A DNA stretch of 64,000 nucleotides, taken from NCBI GenBank assembly GCA_030248215.1, contig JASANG010000753.1, positions 248,001-312,000 on the forward strand, written 5' to 3'. The position numbers and the translations under genes were made by a program. The stretch's first letter is position 1, and each line of letters begins with the position of its first letter. Shown here one piece after another: positions 1 to 11,300 of this stretch. The notes beneath the pieces are model-generated. The model was given only the letters and a program-made list of their open reading frames with translations, did no database searches and was not told the DNA's origin. Source of the stretch: Enoplolaimus lenunculus (Eukaryota > Nematoda > Enoplea > Enoplida > Thoracostomopsidae).

Positions 1-1791
1 TGTTGAACTACAAAACTTAAAATTATAGATTCGCAGATGGCAAAACTTCTAAACCCAGCTGGTTCGCGCCCTTCGCTCCTTTATGGGTTACCAAAAACCC
101 ATAAAGAAGGAGTTCCCGTTCGGCCTATAATGTCGGCAGTCGGTTCGGCTTGTCATAATCTTGCTCGCTGGATCGATAGCATTTTGAAACCCTTGAGTAG
201 TGGTAAGTACTCGGTTCAGTCTTCGTTTGAATTTGTTAAGGAAATTTTACAACAAGATGCTGGTAACGGAGTGATGGTATCGTTTGATGTATCATCACTC
301 TTTACCAGCATCCCTCTTTTTGAAACTATTCAAATAATCTCTACGGCGGTAAAAAATAAAAAATTAGAAACCGTTATTCCGCATGATCTTCTGATCAAAG
401 CTGTAAAACTCTGCACCACTGATTTTAAATTTCTTTTCAATGGGGCTGTTTATAAACAAATCGATGGAGTGGCCATGGGGTCGCCCCTCGGGCCAGTCCT
501 CGCAAATGTTTTTATGGTTCAGTTTGAAAATGAAATTTTTGCCAAAACACCGGTAAATTGTGGGCCCAGGTTTTATCGTCGATATGTTGATGATACCTTT
601 GCTCTGTTTGATAGTTTCGAATTAGCTCATAATTTCCTATCTATTTTGAATAGTCACCATCCGAAAATTAAATTTACAATTGAGACCGAAAAAGAATGCA
701 AATTAGCATTTTTGGACGTTTCAATTCAACGTGATCCCCTGATTAAAAAGTTCTCAACTTCAATATACAGGAAACCTACATACTCTAATCAAATTATGAA
801 TTTTAGTACTTTCATTCCTAAAAGATTCAAAATTAACTTAATTGAATGCTTACTATACCGTTGTTTTGCAATTAGTTCTAGTCAGCATTTAATTCAAGAA
901 GAGCTATATTTCCTAAAGAATTTGTTTACTATAAACGGTTTCCCGGTTAAGGTTTTTAATATGGCAACGAAAAATTTCTTTAATAGAAAATTTCGTTGCG
1001 ATATATTTCCTCGATCGCTGAACCAATTCTTATCGAATGAATGGCGTGATAATTCTTTACAGAATAGTTCGGACATTCATTCTTATGAAACGTTTAATTT
1101 AGGCTCACAATTTTCATCGACCTCAACTTCTACCTCAGTTACACAGTCTACTGGTAGTTCTTGGATAACGTCGTACAATGCCACGCAAGAATCGACCAGT
1201 AACAAAGCTCAAGAAACAGCAGTTAACGCCGTCCCGGCAAATGGACAGGTAGTTACAAAGCCTGTGTTTCTAATTTTAAAGCTTCCATTTCTGGGTTCGC
1301 ACTCAGCATACCTGAAAAGATGTTTAAGTAATTTATTTAAAAAACATTTTAATGCACCAAATATAGTTTTTAGAATTGTATTTAAAAATTATAGCAGTCT
1401 GGCTAAAATGTTTAAGTTTAAGGATCCGATACCTGACGTCTTGCGTTCAAATGTGATTTATAATTTTACCTGTCCTAACTGTCAGTTAGGCTATGTTGGT
1501 GCTACAAATCGCCAACTTTACCGTCGCATTTGTGAGCACCGCCAGGTTTCTGACAGAACAAATATCTCAACCAATTCAACTTTAAAAATGTCCTCAGCTA
1601 TTTCAAATCATTGTTCTAGTTCAGGACACAATTGTAACGTTTCTGATTTCTGTATAATTGATAGTTGGCCCATAAATTCTTCACATCGGTTCAGTAATGC
1701 GCTTCACATTTTAGAATCAGTGCATATTCGCAATCGCGATCCTAAATTGAACGTCCAGTCAAATTGTTTCCAGTTTAGAATATTCACCTAA
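1..1791 (+). CDS. Penelope-like element reverse transcriptase with GIY-YIG domain (3' part)
   Basis: An open frame of 584 codons (37-1791) encodes most of a Penelope-like polyprotein. Seen: the fingers motif GLPKTHKEG (residues 17-25), motif A SFDVSSLFTSIP (82-93), motif B DGVAMGSPLGPVLANVF (about 143-159), catalytic YVDD (183-186), the LAFLDV segment (223-228), a Ser/Thr-rich spacer (about 357-400), and a C-terminal GIY-YIG-type nuclease: VIY (473-475), a CPNC knuckle (479-482), GYVGATNRQLYRRICEHR (485-502), and H525/H531 that could complete a CCHH zinc site. This order (RT then C-terminal GIY-YIG) defines endonuclease-positive Penelope elements, which prime reverse transcription at nicks. 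The usual N-terminal 100-200 residues before the fingers motif are absent, so the copy is 5'-truncated or cut by the window edge. The visible 3' part is uninterrupted, which suggests a fairly young insertion. It has no link to the vWA/Ig gene. Confidence 0.93.
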
Positions 1792-1825
1792 AAATAGTAT
1801 ATCACGTTGTGACTCGGTCTATCTG

Positions 1826-1829
<4 letters not shown>

Positions 1830-1885
<56 letters not shown>
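1830..1885. repeat. TA microsatellite
   Basis: About 28 uninterrupted TA units lie just downstream of the Penelope-like frame. They may be the 3' tail or target of that insertion, but no boundary could be fixed. Confidence 0.9.
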
Positions 1886-1889
<4 letters not shown>

Positions 1890-2173
1890 TATATATTTAT
1901 ATTATATATTCGAAATAATGGAATCAGTTTTATCATAAAAAATTTCAATTTCTAAAAAACCATTTAACCTCTAAATGGTCAGGCAAACGATGTTTAATAG
2001 AAAAGAATAAAAACGAATTTCAAAGGATACGACATCTTTAATTGTTTTTAAACAATCTAAATCGTTACTGGTGCAGGCAGCAAGCATTGTATTTCGAGAA
2101 GATGTGTCTTCTTCTTATAAAAGTTGCATACAACAAATTATTTCCATAATTCAGCCTGTAATATTCTAAATTT

Positions 2174-2349
2174 GGCCCATGTTACTTTAAGCGGCGTCCA
2201 GGTTTCTGATGGGTCTATAAAAGAGAAGGTTTAGATTCTACAGTACTGTTTTGGCTTAAGCTTAGGCTTAGGAACACATTTTTGCAACGTTTCGGCTTTG
2301 ACTTAGGAATACGCTTAATCTACTGTTACGTCCCTAAAAATAACTGGCC
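2174..2349. mobile_element. Group B MITE (TTAGGC-type core)
   Basis: Ends GGCCCATGTTACTTTAAG and its degenerate inverted copy. The interior has TTAGGC-like hexamers and the group-B words GTCCAGGTTTCTG and TTTTGCAACG. Flanked by near-identical 8-bp duplications CTAAATTT/CTAAATTC (7 of 8). Confidence 0.8.
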
Positions 2350-3050
2350 CTAAATTCTGTAAAAGAACATTAATATTCCTATATGTACCTCCCCTGTGTG
2401 CGATTGCAGACCACCCCCCTGCATATTAGTTTATTCTTAAGAAGACACAGCTATCAAACGGCGACAAATTAAAGTTATTGTCAATTTACCATCAATAAAA
2501 TTATCTTTTCTCTTATTTTTGAGTAACAAAAATGAATTGTAAAAATAAATGAATAAGAAAATAACATAAAATGTTACGTAAAAAAAATTACATATTAAAC
2601 GCGTGTTGCCGCATAACACCGCAATCGGAATTGCTCACGGTGTCAGCGTAACAGCGGCGACGGCGTGTTTAAGCCACGATTCGGGGTCGAAATCGACTCA
2701 TCTGAACAACAGTGAGTAAATTTTTTTAACCTTTACGATTCAGAAGGTTACTGTAATACCGGTTGCTTGTTGGATTTTTAGAAATATTGTCGTTGAATAT
2801 TGGTCTTGAATGCTCGCAAACACCCCGTGAAAATAGGGGCTCGGGGGAGTTCGGCGGCGACACTCTTAACAGCCATGAATTATAAAATTGAATTGAAAAT
2901 AGATATCAATTACTTTGCGCTATTTGTTGTCAGACGACGGTGCGAAAGTTCGAGGTTAATGATATCGTTTTGTGATCAAGTCAACGAACTCTTTTTTTTT
3001 CTTATTGCTATCAATTTGTTTATTGTTATTTTATTTTTTACCCCAAGTTT
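2350..3050. other. Unique AT-rich stretch, no supported gene
   Basis: No repeat of the window's families was seen. At 2959-3060 a 34-codon frame starts with ATG and is strongly hydrophobic (ELFFFLIAINLFIVILFF). It could be a signal-peptide exon but has no confirmed donor. Confidence 0.4.
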
Positions 3051-3305
3051 GGCCCGCGTATAGAACAGGGCCGGATCGTTTTCCCCGGCGCGGCTGTAAT
3101 CGAATCAGTTTAAGCTTTAGACTAACTTTTTTTGCTTAGGCTTAGGCTTAGGCTTGGACTTAGGCTTAGGGATTGGCTCATCCATACGCTTTGGTTTAGG
3201 CTTTAGGCTTAGGCTTAGGAATAGGCTCATTCATACGCTTTGGCTTAGGCTTAGGCTTAGGAATATGCTTATACTACTGTTACAGCTCTGTTTTATACAT
3301 TGATT
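3051..3305. mobile_element. Group C MITE (TTAGGC-type core)
   Basis: The 5' end is GTATAGAACAGGGCCGGATC and the 3' end is an inverted relative. The core is about 25 TTAGGC-like hexamers with CATTCATACGC spacers. The 8-bp flanks are CCAAGTTT and CGAAGTTT (7 of 8 match), a likely target duplication. Confidence 0.8.
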
Positions 3306-3311
3306 CGAAGT

Positions 3312-3560
3312 TTTATATGCAACTTCCAAAATATCCAGGACCAGAGCAGCCGATTTCGCCCGTACCCTCGATTTAGCGGCCCAAACCCTGAAGACAGGTC
3401 CCCACCCTAACAAGATTTCAAACAAAAAAACATGAAAAATATTTTGATCATTGGAAGTGGCGTCCACCACGGAATTGTGGGTGGATCACCCACCCTAGCT
3501 TGCCTCGACACTGGCAATATCATGCGTACCCCAGGTAACTTTCGTTGCGATGGATGATTG
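3312..3560. mobile_element. Group P foldback remnant
   Basis: The left part (ATGCAACTTCCAAAATATCC) and the right part (ATATCATGCGTACCCCAGG, about 3508) are the inverted ends of the foldback group seen more completely at 20.6 and 30.1 kb. The middle is unrelated, so this is an old, disrupted copy. Confidence 0.5.
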
Positions 3561-3894
3561 ACCCTGAAGCTTTTTTTCAGCTTCAGAGTACCCAGCACAG
3601 TTAAGTTTCAGCGAAGCTTTTTTATATTTCGAAAGGTTAACCTGAAAAGCATTTTTTTCGCTAACCAGCGTAGCGAACCAGGAAAATATGACGGACGTTT
3701 TGTATCCAGCAGGATTAAATTATTCTCAAACCTTTTAAAAGTACTTTTGTGTCGTTTCGAAAAATTGCGGAATGATTTTCTACGCGGTCCTGGTTACTTT
3801 TTTGTAAACTCTTATCTCGGGATCAGACGGACACTTCGCCTCACCAGTTGCGGGATAATTTAGTTATAGAAATTGCACGCTGGTCTCATCGCAA

Positions 3895-4165
3895 TCAGCA
3901 TTTTTGCACCCAAAATAGTATCTCTGATATTTGAGAAAAAATTTCTTACATTGAAGAAATTTAATTAGCAAAGTGCACTTGAAAAGCATTTCTGTGATAA
4001 CAGAAAAGCTTTCAAAAAACGTTTTGAAATAAAGTCTGAAAATAAACGTGTTCCAGTTATTTTTAGAATAATTGTTTTAAATATCAAAAAAACTTTTCAC
4101 ATTTGGCACAGAAAATGTTTTTCTGAATAAATTCAGAAATCGTTTTTTGCGTTAAGGTCTGTGAC
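3895..4165 (-). mobile_element. Group M repeat, reverse copy
   Basis: The reverse complement aligns along its length with 39712-39952 (words GTATTTCTGAATTTATTCAG, GTGGCAAATCTGAAAAG, CTTTTCAAGTGCACTTTGC). AT-rich, non-coding. Class unknown; no clear target duplication. Confidence 0.7.
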
Positions 4166-4304
4166 ATCAGCTTACAAAAAAATTTTCGCGTTTTGACTTT
4201 TTTACAAAATGGAGCCCAAGATTTGCTATTCAATTTTGAAACATATTTGTTTGCGGTTTAAGACAAATTGTTTGAAATTTTAAGAAATTGTTTATCCGAA
4301 TAAG

Positions 4305-4458
4305 TTGGGGAGATAAGGTGAGGGGCGGAAAGTTTTTCTGTGGGACTGCAATAGAGTACAAGCTTTAAGACTAATTTTTTGCTTGGCTTAGGCTGGCTTA
4401 GATTTAGGCTTAGGAATATGCTTAGAATACTGTTTAGCCCCTGTTCTTTACATTGGTC
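4305..4458. mobile_element. Group A MITE (TTAGGC-type core)
   Basis: Degenerate left end, GAGGGGCGG followed by TTTTTCTGTGGGACTGCAAT, a short TTAGGC core, and right end CCCCTGTTCTTTACATTGG. Confidence 0.75.
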
Positions 4459-4534
4459 TGAGTCTGAATCAATACGAGTCTATATCTCTAACTAGAATCT
4501 GCAAATGGATAAGGTCCAAAATTACTACTTCGTC

Positions 4535-4713
4535 GGCCCATGTATGGAACAGGGCCGGATCGTTATCCTTAGGGGTTATAATAGAGTCAGTTTAAGCTTT
4601 AGACTAATTTTTTTGCTTAGGCTTAGGCTTAGGGTTAGGCTTAGGCTTAGGCTTAGACATAAGCTTAGGAATATGCTTATACTACTGTTTCGACCCTGTT
4701 CTATACATGGGCC
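4535..4713. mobile_element. Group C MITE (TTAGGC-type core)
   Basis: Near-perfect inverted ends GGCCCATGTATGGAACAGGG and CCCTGTTCTATACATGGGCC around a TTAGGC core. Flanks ACTTCGTC/ACTTAGTC match at 7 of 8 bases, supporting an 8-bp target duplication. Confidence 0.85.
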
Positions 4714-5050
4714 ACTTAGTCTATAAACCTCAATTAACACATTAGATTGGGTAAATGTTTCCTAGACCATGTGAAGCTCAGAACAAAATATAATTCACTA
4801 CTCGATGTATATCCTACCTAGCAGCATACTCAAGTGTTAAAAGTATATCAGAGAATAATGAACTTTGAACTATAGAAAATGGCTGATAAGGGTTAAAGGT
4901 ATCGGGTCCAAATAACTTCAGCTCGGGTGCCGGAGGCTTCTCTGCTTCTGCCAAAGTTTAGTCTCATGAAGACATAGAAATTCCAGATCTATCCTACTGT
5001 TTATATACGCCTGTGGTGATCACAAATTTTTAACCACAAATTACTTCAAG

Positions 5051-5364
5051 CAAGAGTGGATGATGCATACTCCAACAAGAGTATGCAACTGGGAACATTC
5101 TGTGTAGAACAAAAATGTACCCGGCACGCGGTGCGGTTTTGCCTTACCCCCCTTATTTAGAGTGGGGGGTACAACCAATGCGAACTTTGGCACTTTATGT
5201 ATGCAGCGTCAAACATGATCCCTTATAGTTTAATTTAGGGGTATTCGTGTGATAGCGACCCCCGCTAAACAAGGTGGGGGTTGGACGAAACCGCAACGCC
5301 CGGTGGTACATTTTGTACCATATGGAACCCCAAGAGTTACACACTCTTGTATTATGCACTCTTG
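5051..5364. mobile_element. Group J MITE
   Basis: About 314 bp with inverted ends CAAGAGTGGATGATGCATAC and TTATGCACTCTTG. The interior has conserved blocks GTACCCGGCACGCG and CGCCCGGTGGTACATTTTG. Related copies lie at 9.1, 12.4, 27.1, 43.9 and 44.2 kb. Flanks CTTCAAG/CTTAAAG suggest a 7-8 bp duplication. Short frames inside are not conserved as protein. Confidence 0.8.
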
Positions 5365-5613
5365 CTTAAAGTTATTAGAAATTAGAATTTTTAAACAAAA
5401 TTCTGTGAACAAATCTTTGTTTTTCATTTTGAGAAACTCAGATTCTGAGTTTTCTGTTTTTAGATTTTGTGATGTTGACCAGCGTTGTTTCTATATTGAT
5501 GATAATAGCAATAGTTTTCTGTGAGCTTCTAATTTTGGCCAATGGGTAAGTGATACCTATTACCAGGCTTGCATGTTCACTTTGAACCAGACAGCGCTTT
5601 CTTTGGCTGTAAG

Positions 5614-5949
5614 GGCACGTGTAAGATAAGGGGTGGAGCGATATTGTGCGACACTGAAATAGAGTAAGCTTAAGCTTTAGATTAATTCTTTTGCTTTTAG
5701 GTTTGGGCTTAGGCTTGGGAATACGCTCATTCGTACGCTTAGGCTTCGGCTTAGGCTGAGGCTTAGGCTTAGGCTGAGGCGTAGGCTTAGGCTTAGGCTT
5801 AGGCTTAGGCTTAGGCGTAGGCTTAGGTTTAGGCTTAGGTTTAGGTATATGCTCATTCTTACGCTTATGCTTCGACGTAGGCTTAGGCTTAGGCTTAGGC
5901 TTAGGAATACGTTTATACTACTGTTACGCCCCTGTTCTTCACATTTGCT
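5614..5949. mobile_element. Group A MITE with expanded TTAGGC array
   Basis: Both degenerate group-A ends are present (GTGTAAGATAAGGGGTGGAG and TTACGCCCCTGTTCTTCAC). Between about 5690 and 5925 lies the longest TTAGGC-like run in this strand sense, roughly 35 hexamers with variants TAGGCG, TGAGGC and TAGGTT. Confidence 0.8.
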
Positions 5950-6163
5950 GCTGTAAGAAAGTTAATTTAGGTTGCAAAAAAATTAATTTTTCTCAGCAAC
6001 CCACCCAATGGTACTTGTATGACAACTAGAAAAGTAAAGCATATCAAGATTAGGAAAAATATAAGTGGGTGTACCCCCCTATTTATCTGAAAACATTGTT
6101 AAGCTTGTTGAATTTGCTATTATTGGATTTTTTACAATAAGTATTATAAATGTTACCTCAAGT

Positions 6164-6411
6164 TTTAACCCTTTCTCACATGACTACTTTTATGCTAGGA
6201 TTCGAACTCCAGTGACTGGAGTGGGAGGCGTGTACCATCACCACTCAGCTATAGGAGCTTCACGCTCGAGGCCGAGGGGGCTCTCACATCTTGTGGTGAT
6301 TTGGTACTATGTATACGTGTTGCAATTGTTAAACACGGTGCGATATATTATTTACCGTATATACACTGCGCTGGGTTGCCTATAGGCAACTCAATGTGAG
6401 AAGGGGTTATA
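6164..6411 (-). mobile_element. Group K element: TTAACCC ends with tRNA-like segment
   Basis: Inverted ends TTAACCCTTTCTCACATG and ATGTGAGAAGGGGTTA. On the minus strand, 6194-6259 carries a pol III-like A box (TAGCTGAGTGG) and B box (GGAGTTCGAATCC) at tRNA spacing. It combines a SINE-like head with TIR-element ends. Not a functional tRNA: the acceptor arm does not pair. Confidence 0.75.
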
Positions 6412-6489
6412 GATAGTAAACTAAAAAGTTTGAAACAAACAGAAGCTCTTGGAGCTGGGTATATCCATACAGGTCACCCGTGTCTGAAT

Positions 6490-6722
6490 GCCCTACTTTT
6501 ATGCTAGGATTCGAACTCCAGTGACTGGAGTGGGAAGCGTATACCATCACCAATCAGCTATAGGAGCTTGATGCTCGAACCCGAGGGGGCTCTCACGTGT
6601 TATGGTGATTTAGTACTATGTATACGTGTTGCAATTGTTAAACACGGTGCGATATATATTATTTACCTTATATACACTGCGCTGAGTTGCCTATAGGCAA
6701 CTCAATATGAGAATGGGTTAAT
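6490..6722 (-). mobile_element. Group K element, second copy
   Basis: About 90% similar to the preceding copy from the tRNA-like segment onward, including GCTATAGGAGCTTGA and the 3' end ATGAGAATGGGTTAA. Its left end is truncated. Confidence 0.75.
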
Positions 6723-7632
6723 TACATTTTGCTTAACAACAAATAAGTAAAATATATGATATACTGTCTGCTCAGAGTAAAGCACTGATCTGATATATAA
6801 ATGGAATTTTAAAATTTAACTATTTTAAAATTAAATTTAACTTTTTTTAAGAATTACAACTCGAAGATTTGCCATGAACTTGCCAGTTCGAGCTACTTTT
6901 GCTATCGAAACTCCGAAGCAAAAAGTAGAAAATGCCGATATCAGTTCATCTTTGCAGAAAAATTCAGGTTTATTACTACATATACATATGTCGTAGGCCA
7001 ATCTGCTATTCAAGCTAATTACCAATTGTCCTATGCCAATCTGCTATTCTGAGCAAATTAACAGTTCGGAATAGGCCAAATAGCGATTGTGAGATGTAGC
7101 AAAACAACAGATATATAAAACCAACGCTGATTGGTTAACGGTTTTGCGTATATCAAAATAACCAGGTCTGGTTGGTCTCTAAGTTCAGTAGCAAGTTTAG
7201 CCTAGGACATACTGCTAATATATGCTATAGCAAATCGGACTAGGCTAATCATAGCCTGAAATTAAGGTTTTCCTACGATATCAATTAAAATCAAATTTCA
7301 ACTCTACTACACTTACGAATTTTGGATTTTTAAGCTGTTGTTGTTTGTGAATTGTATAAAAATTACTAAAAATACAAATTTTATTAACCAACGTTAGTTG
7401 CTATTTTTTAAACAGCAAGAGTTGTCATCTGTTGCCAATGTCAATACGATGTTTTACCAGCTTTTATACTTAACTTTACGTTTCAGCAAATTTCAACCAG
7501 AACAAACAGGACATTTGCAAATAATAAGAAATTAGTTTCATTTACGGACACTTTTTTTTTTAAATTCTAAATTTAAGAATGTGGTCCGAGATCACAGCCA
7601 GATTATTGTTGAAATTAATTTTTTTTTTAATT
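6723..7632. other. Unique AT-rich 5' flank of the vWA/Ig gene, no supported gene
   Basis: No member of the repeat groups is seen. It lies upstream of the first recognised exon and may hold the missing first exon or promoter. A TATATAAAA word at 7112-7120 is the only promoter-like string and is weak evidence in AT-rich DNA. A diverged direct repeat (CCAATCTGCTATTC at about 6997 and 7037) is present. Confidence 0.4.
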
Positions 7633-7634
7633 AA

Positions 7635-8160
7635 GGGTTGCGCCACACTAGTCGGCCGACGCCGGAAACCGCCGTACGCCGCCGTACGCCGCCGGATGCC
7701 GGCGTGCGGCACGGTAAATATTTTGTTGCCTACCGTTGGAAGCCGCCGCGCGCTGGCGCAAGGCAATTCAAAATATTTTATTAAAAAAGGCGGGCGGGGG
7801 GGGGGGCTGGCGTCCGGCCCGTCCCCGCGGCGGCGCGGCGGCGCCGCGCCGGCTCGCCGCGGCGGCGCGCGGCGCGCGGGCGCGGCGGCGGGCGCGCCGC
7901 GCCCCCCCGCGGGCGCGCGCCGGGGCCCGCGCCAGGGGGGGGCGCGCCGGCGGCCCCGGCGGGCGGGGCGGCGGCGGGGGGGGCGCGCCGGCGGCCCCGG
8001 CGGCGTCTTTTATTAAAGGGGGGGGCGCGCCGCGCCCGCGGCGCCAATGGCATGCGGTGGCGTGCGGCTGGCGTCCGGCTTGTACACGGCGGCGTCCGGT
8101 GGCGTGCGGCAAGGCGGCGTGCGGCGGCACGCTGCGGCGTCCGACGACGTAGCGCAACCG
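7635..8160. mobile_element. Group O GC-rich foldback element
   Basis: Ends GGGTTGCGCCACACTAGTCG and its inverted counterpart GACGTAGCGCAACC. The interior is built of GCCGCACGCC/GGCGTGCGGC units. The core 7790-8040 is over 85% G+C with long G runs, in sharp contrast to the AT-rich surroundings. Arg/Ala/Gly/Pro-rich frames in several phases are compositional. Related elements lie at 18.2, 43.7, 56.3-56.7, 59.9 and 60.3 kb. Confidence 0.75.
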
Positions 8161-8179
8161 TAAATTTTTTAAATTTCAG

Positions 8180-8395
8180 ATTTATGTTCAACTCAACGTC
8201 CGTTTCACGTTGTCATCGTTGTCGACGGGTCGTCCAGCATTGGATCGAGTCATTTTGAGGAAATGAAACACTTTTTGACTCAATTTGTGTCCAAAATGCC
8301 TGATCGGGTCAATGTGTCGCTGTTACAGTTTGGATATGTGGCTCGGTGGGAATTTCAAGCCGGCGGCGTTGTTCAAACTAAACATGACGTCATAG
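8180..8395 (+). CDS. Exon: vWA1, first part
   Basis: Acceptor TTTCAG before 8180, donor GTACTT after 8395; phase 1 in, 1 out. It encodes HVVIVVDGSSSIG (MIDAS DxSxS), FEEMKHFL and VSLLQFG, the first strand, helix and second strand of a vWA fold. A later donor-like GTGAGA (8461) breaks the frame and was rejected. Homologous to the exon at 22372. Confidence 0.85.
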
Positions 8396-11300
8396 GTACT
8401 TCGACCGATAGACAACTAGGAATTGTTAGTAAAGTACTTAAGCAGAAACATTCTGGAACAGTGAGAATTTTTATAACATAGAATTTGTTAATGCTGTAAA
8501 AAAATTTTTTGTTCAAGGGGGGCTAAGATGTCCCTTGTAAAGGTGGTTTCCCCATTTCTGGCCCATTCGTAGTTTTAGATGGGTCGACATTAAAGCTCAA
8601 CAAAATCTAACTTCGCCTTAGAACAAAGACTAAGGAACTTTTTGAAAAAATTATCTTTCTCAAAACTAAGAATCATATATTTTGAATTTTAGACGCCATT
8701 CAAAAAATAGACTATCTTAACAGTGGTTGGACGTTTACTCTTCGCGCTCTTGACAAAGCAACCAATTGGCTTCGAGAACTACAGAAACTATCAACAATTG
8801 ACCAATCGCATCAGTCGTATTTGTTAGTCTTAACAGACGGAAACGCTGCCGATTGGACACATAAAAGTGACGCAATATTGGACCAATTGCATTCATCAGT
8901 AAGAAAACAATGGACTATTTTAGAGGGCTCGTGGATGCAGGATCTCAAAATCTTTAGGTTTTTTTTGACAATTACCAGTGGTTTAGGTAGGAATACAGTT
9001 CAGGAGGATATATCGTTATGTAGAAAATATCTAATCTCTTGTATTCCGGATGTTATTAAAGCCTGTTAAAATTACTCTTGTATCTCCAGAAATTTCGGGA
9101 AGAGATAACGGTCAACGTTGGAAATTTTTATCACTATATCATACCAAGAGTGGATGACGCATACTTCAACAAGAGTACGCAACTGGCTACATGTGTAGAA
9201 AAGAATGTACCCGGCACGCGTTGCGTTTTTGCCGCCCCCCCCCCCCCTTATTTACAGAGGGGGCACAACGTGTTCGATCCATGACACTGTATTTATGCGG
9301 CATCAAACATGCTTCACATATAGATTAATTTAGGGTATTCATGCGATACGGCCAAAAAAACAACGCCCGGTGGTATATTTTGCACCATGTGGAGCCCCAA
9401 GAGTTGCCCACTCTTGTATTATGCACTCTTGATCATAGTATTGGCAATACTGCGTTTACTGTGCACGATAAATAGTAAATAAAATGTGTAAAGCTTAAAA
9501 ATTGTCTCGCAAAGCGCAGTGCAAAATCGTCACAAGACGTTGAGAGTCGCGTCGCGCACGAGTGCCATCCTATTATAGTTGAGCGATGATGGTAAACATA
9601 TCTCTTCACATGAATATTTTCAATTTCGAATGAGACGTAATTTCAAGGTAAGATTTAAACCCTAGTCTCATGTGTGGGAGGCATTTACGATGACCACTGA
9701 GCTATGGTAGCTTGACGCTCGAGCCCGAGGGTGCTGTCACGTCTTGTGGAGGTTTTACACTGCGCATATATGTTAGAATTGTTAGCGCATAGATGTTAGA
9801 ATTGTTAAACACTGCTCATAGTGTGTGTATTGCTCGTATATTATTGTATTGCGTTTACGATGACCACTGAGCTATAGGAGCTTGACGCTCGAGCCCGAGG
9901 GTGCTGTCACGTCTTGTGGAGATTTTACACTGCGCATATATGTTACAATTGTTAAACACTGCTCATAGTGTGTGTGTATTGCTCGTATATTATTGTATTT
10001 AGTTGCTCATAGTATGCTCTATGAGTGGGAGGGTTAATTAAATTTGAGATGAAATAGAAAATATTCATGTGATAAAAGGTTAATGCTAACAGTGATAGCT
10101 AATAAATACTGTGTTTATGTTAACTTTAGGTGGCCAGTGTATTCGTTATCGGAATCGGAGACGAATTAGATGCAAACCGATTAGTGCAAATTGCACGCAA
10201 CGCATCAAACGTATTTAGTGCGCACGATTTTGTGCAATTACAGCACGTGTCATTAATTAACAATATTGCAAATAGTGTGTGCAAGACGTTGCACTACAAA
10301 ACTGCAGTCATAGCAGGTAACCGTGTGGTGTAGTGGTTGAGTGTTAAAATTTTCATCTGACAGACAACTGTTCAACTTGGTATCACGATAATTCGTCGCC
10401 CGACAACTTGTAATCGGAAATTTCATCGACTCGATAATTTGTCGTCTATAATTATGCTTAGGTTTACGCTTAGGCTTACGGTTTAGGATTATACTTAGAT
10501 TTATTCAAATTGCTTTAAGACACTGTTTCACTCACGAATGCAATACCAGACTGGGGCTTAGGTTTTAGACTAATTTTATTTCTAAATTGAACTTTTAGAT
10601 TAAAATTTTTATTTTTATAAGTAGATTTTTTTGACGGAATTTTTGTTCACACAAATTTTGATAATCATTTTCTCGGCCTCGAAGCGTACGGATGTTGAAA
10701 GACGGGCTTAACTGAAGTAAAGTTAATTTAAAATTTCAGAACATCAACTTACAACACTCAAAGCTACGAGTTCAACACTAGCCGCCTCTAAAACTAGCTT
10801 GCCGACTGTTCTGAATGCTACTTTATCGTCAGCAGCATTATTTGAAACAACGTTGCCTCCTGAGGGTATGACAAATTTTCACAGAAACCATATTTTTAAT
10901 TTTTAAATTTCAACAAAATTATTCTTTTATGAGTAATAGAACTGTATAAAACGCAAATGTTCATTAATCCGTAGAAGTAAATTGCTACTTTGGAACAATT
11001 TCCAGTGAATATTTGCACGTTTCAATTGTGTTGGCAGAAAATTAAAATGTCACTTTTATACATCAATATCCGTTTTCCGTTTACGCTTATTTTTACTATC
11101 CGTTTACAGCCTGGCATATGTATATTCTCAAATGTGTGCATCACCTATTGCCAGTTGATGATAGGTCTTGTGAAAATTTCAAACCACAGAGTGGTTATGT
11201 TCAAAAGTTAGCGCTTTGGCTTAGGCTTAGGAATATGCTTTTACTACAGTTCCGGCCCTGTTCTATACATGGGCCAGTTGGCATATACAACGAGAGAAAC

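Larger units (their letters stand above)
8899..10129. other. Intron with group J and K elements
   Basis: Contains the group J MITE at 9144-9431 and the group K element at 9595-10037. The remaining sequence shows no coding signal. Confidence 0.7.

Noticed and set aside
5690-5925. An interstitial telomere or chromosome end
   Set aside because: The TTAGGC-like run lies between group A ends, is degenerate, and does not continue as a terminal array.
6194-6259. A tRNA gene on the minus strand
   Set aside because: A and B boxes are present, but the acceptor stem does not pair and the same segment recurs inside a mobile element.
7112-7120. TATA box for the vWA/Ig gene
   Set aside because: TATATAAAA is common in this AT-rich DNA and no start codon with a usable donor follows.
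7579-8191. Arg/Ala/Gly/Pro-rich frames on both strands
   Set aside because: They come from the GC-rich foldback element, where stop codons are rare by composition; no domain seen.
8461-8466. GTGAGA donor for the first vWA1 exon
   Set aside because: It would end the exon in phase 0 and put a stop in the next exon. GTACTT at 8396 restores the vWA frame (KHDVI|D|AIQKI).
10130-10333. A separate small gene starting at 10130
   Set aside because: The segment is the last vWA1 exon; its first codon is GTG after an AG acceptor and it joins the upstream exon in phase.
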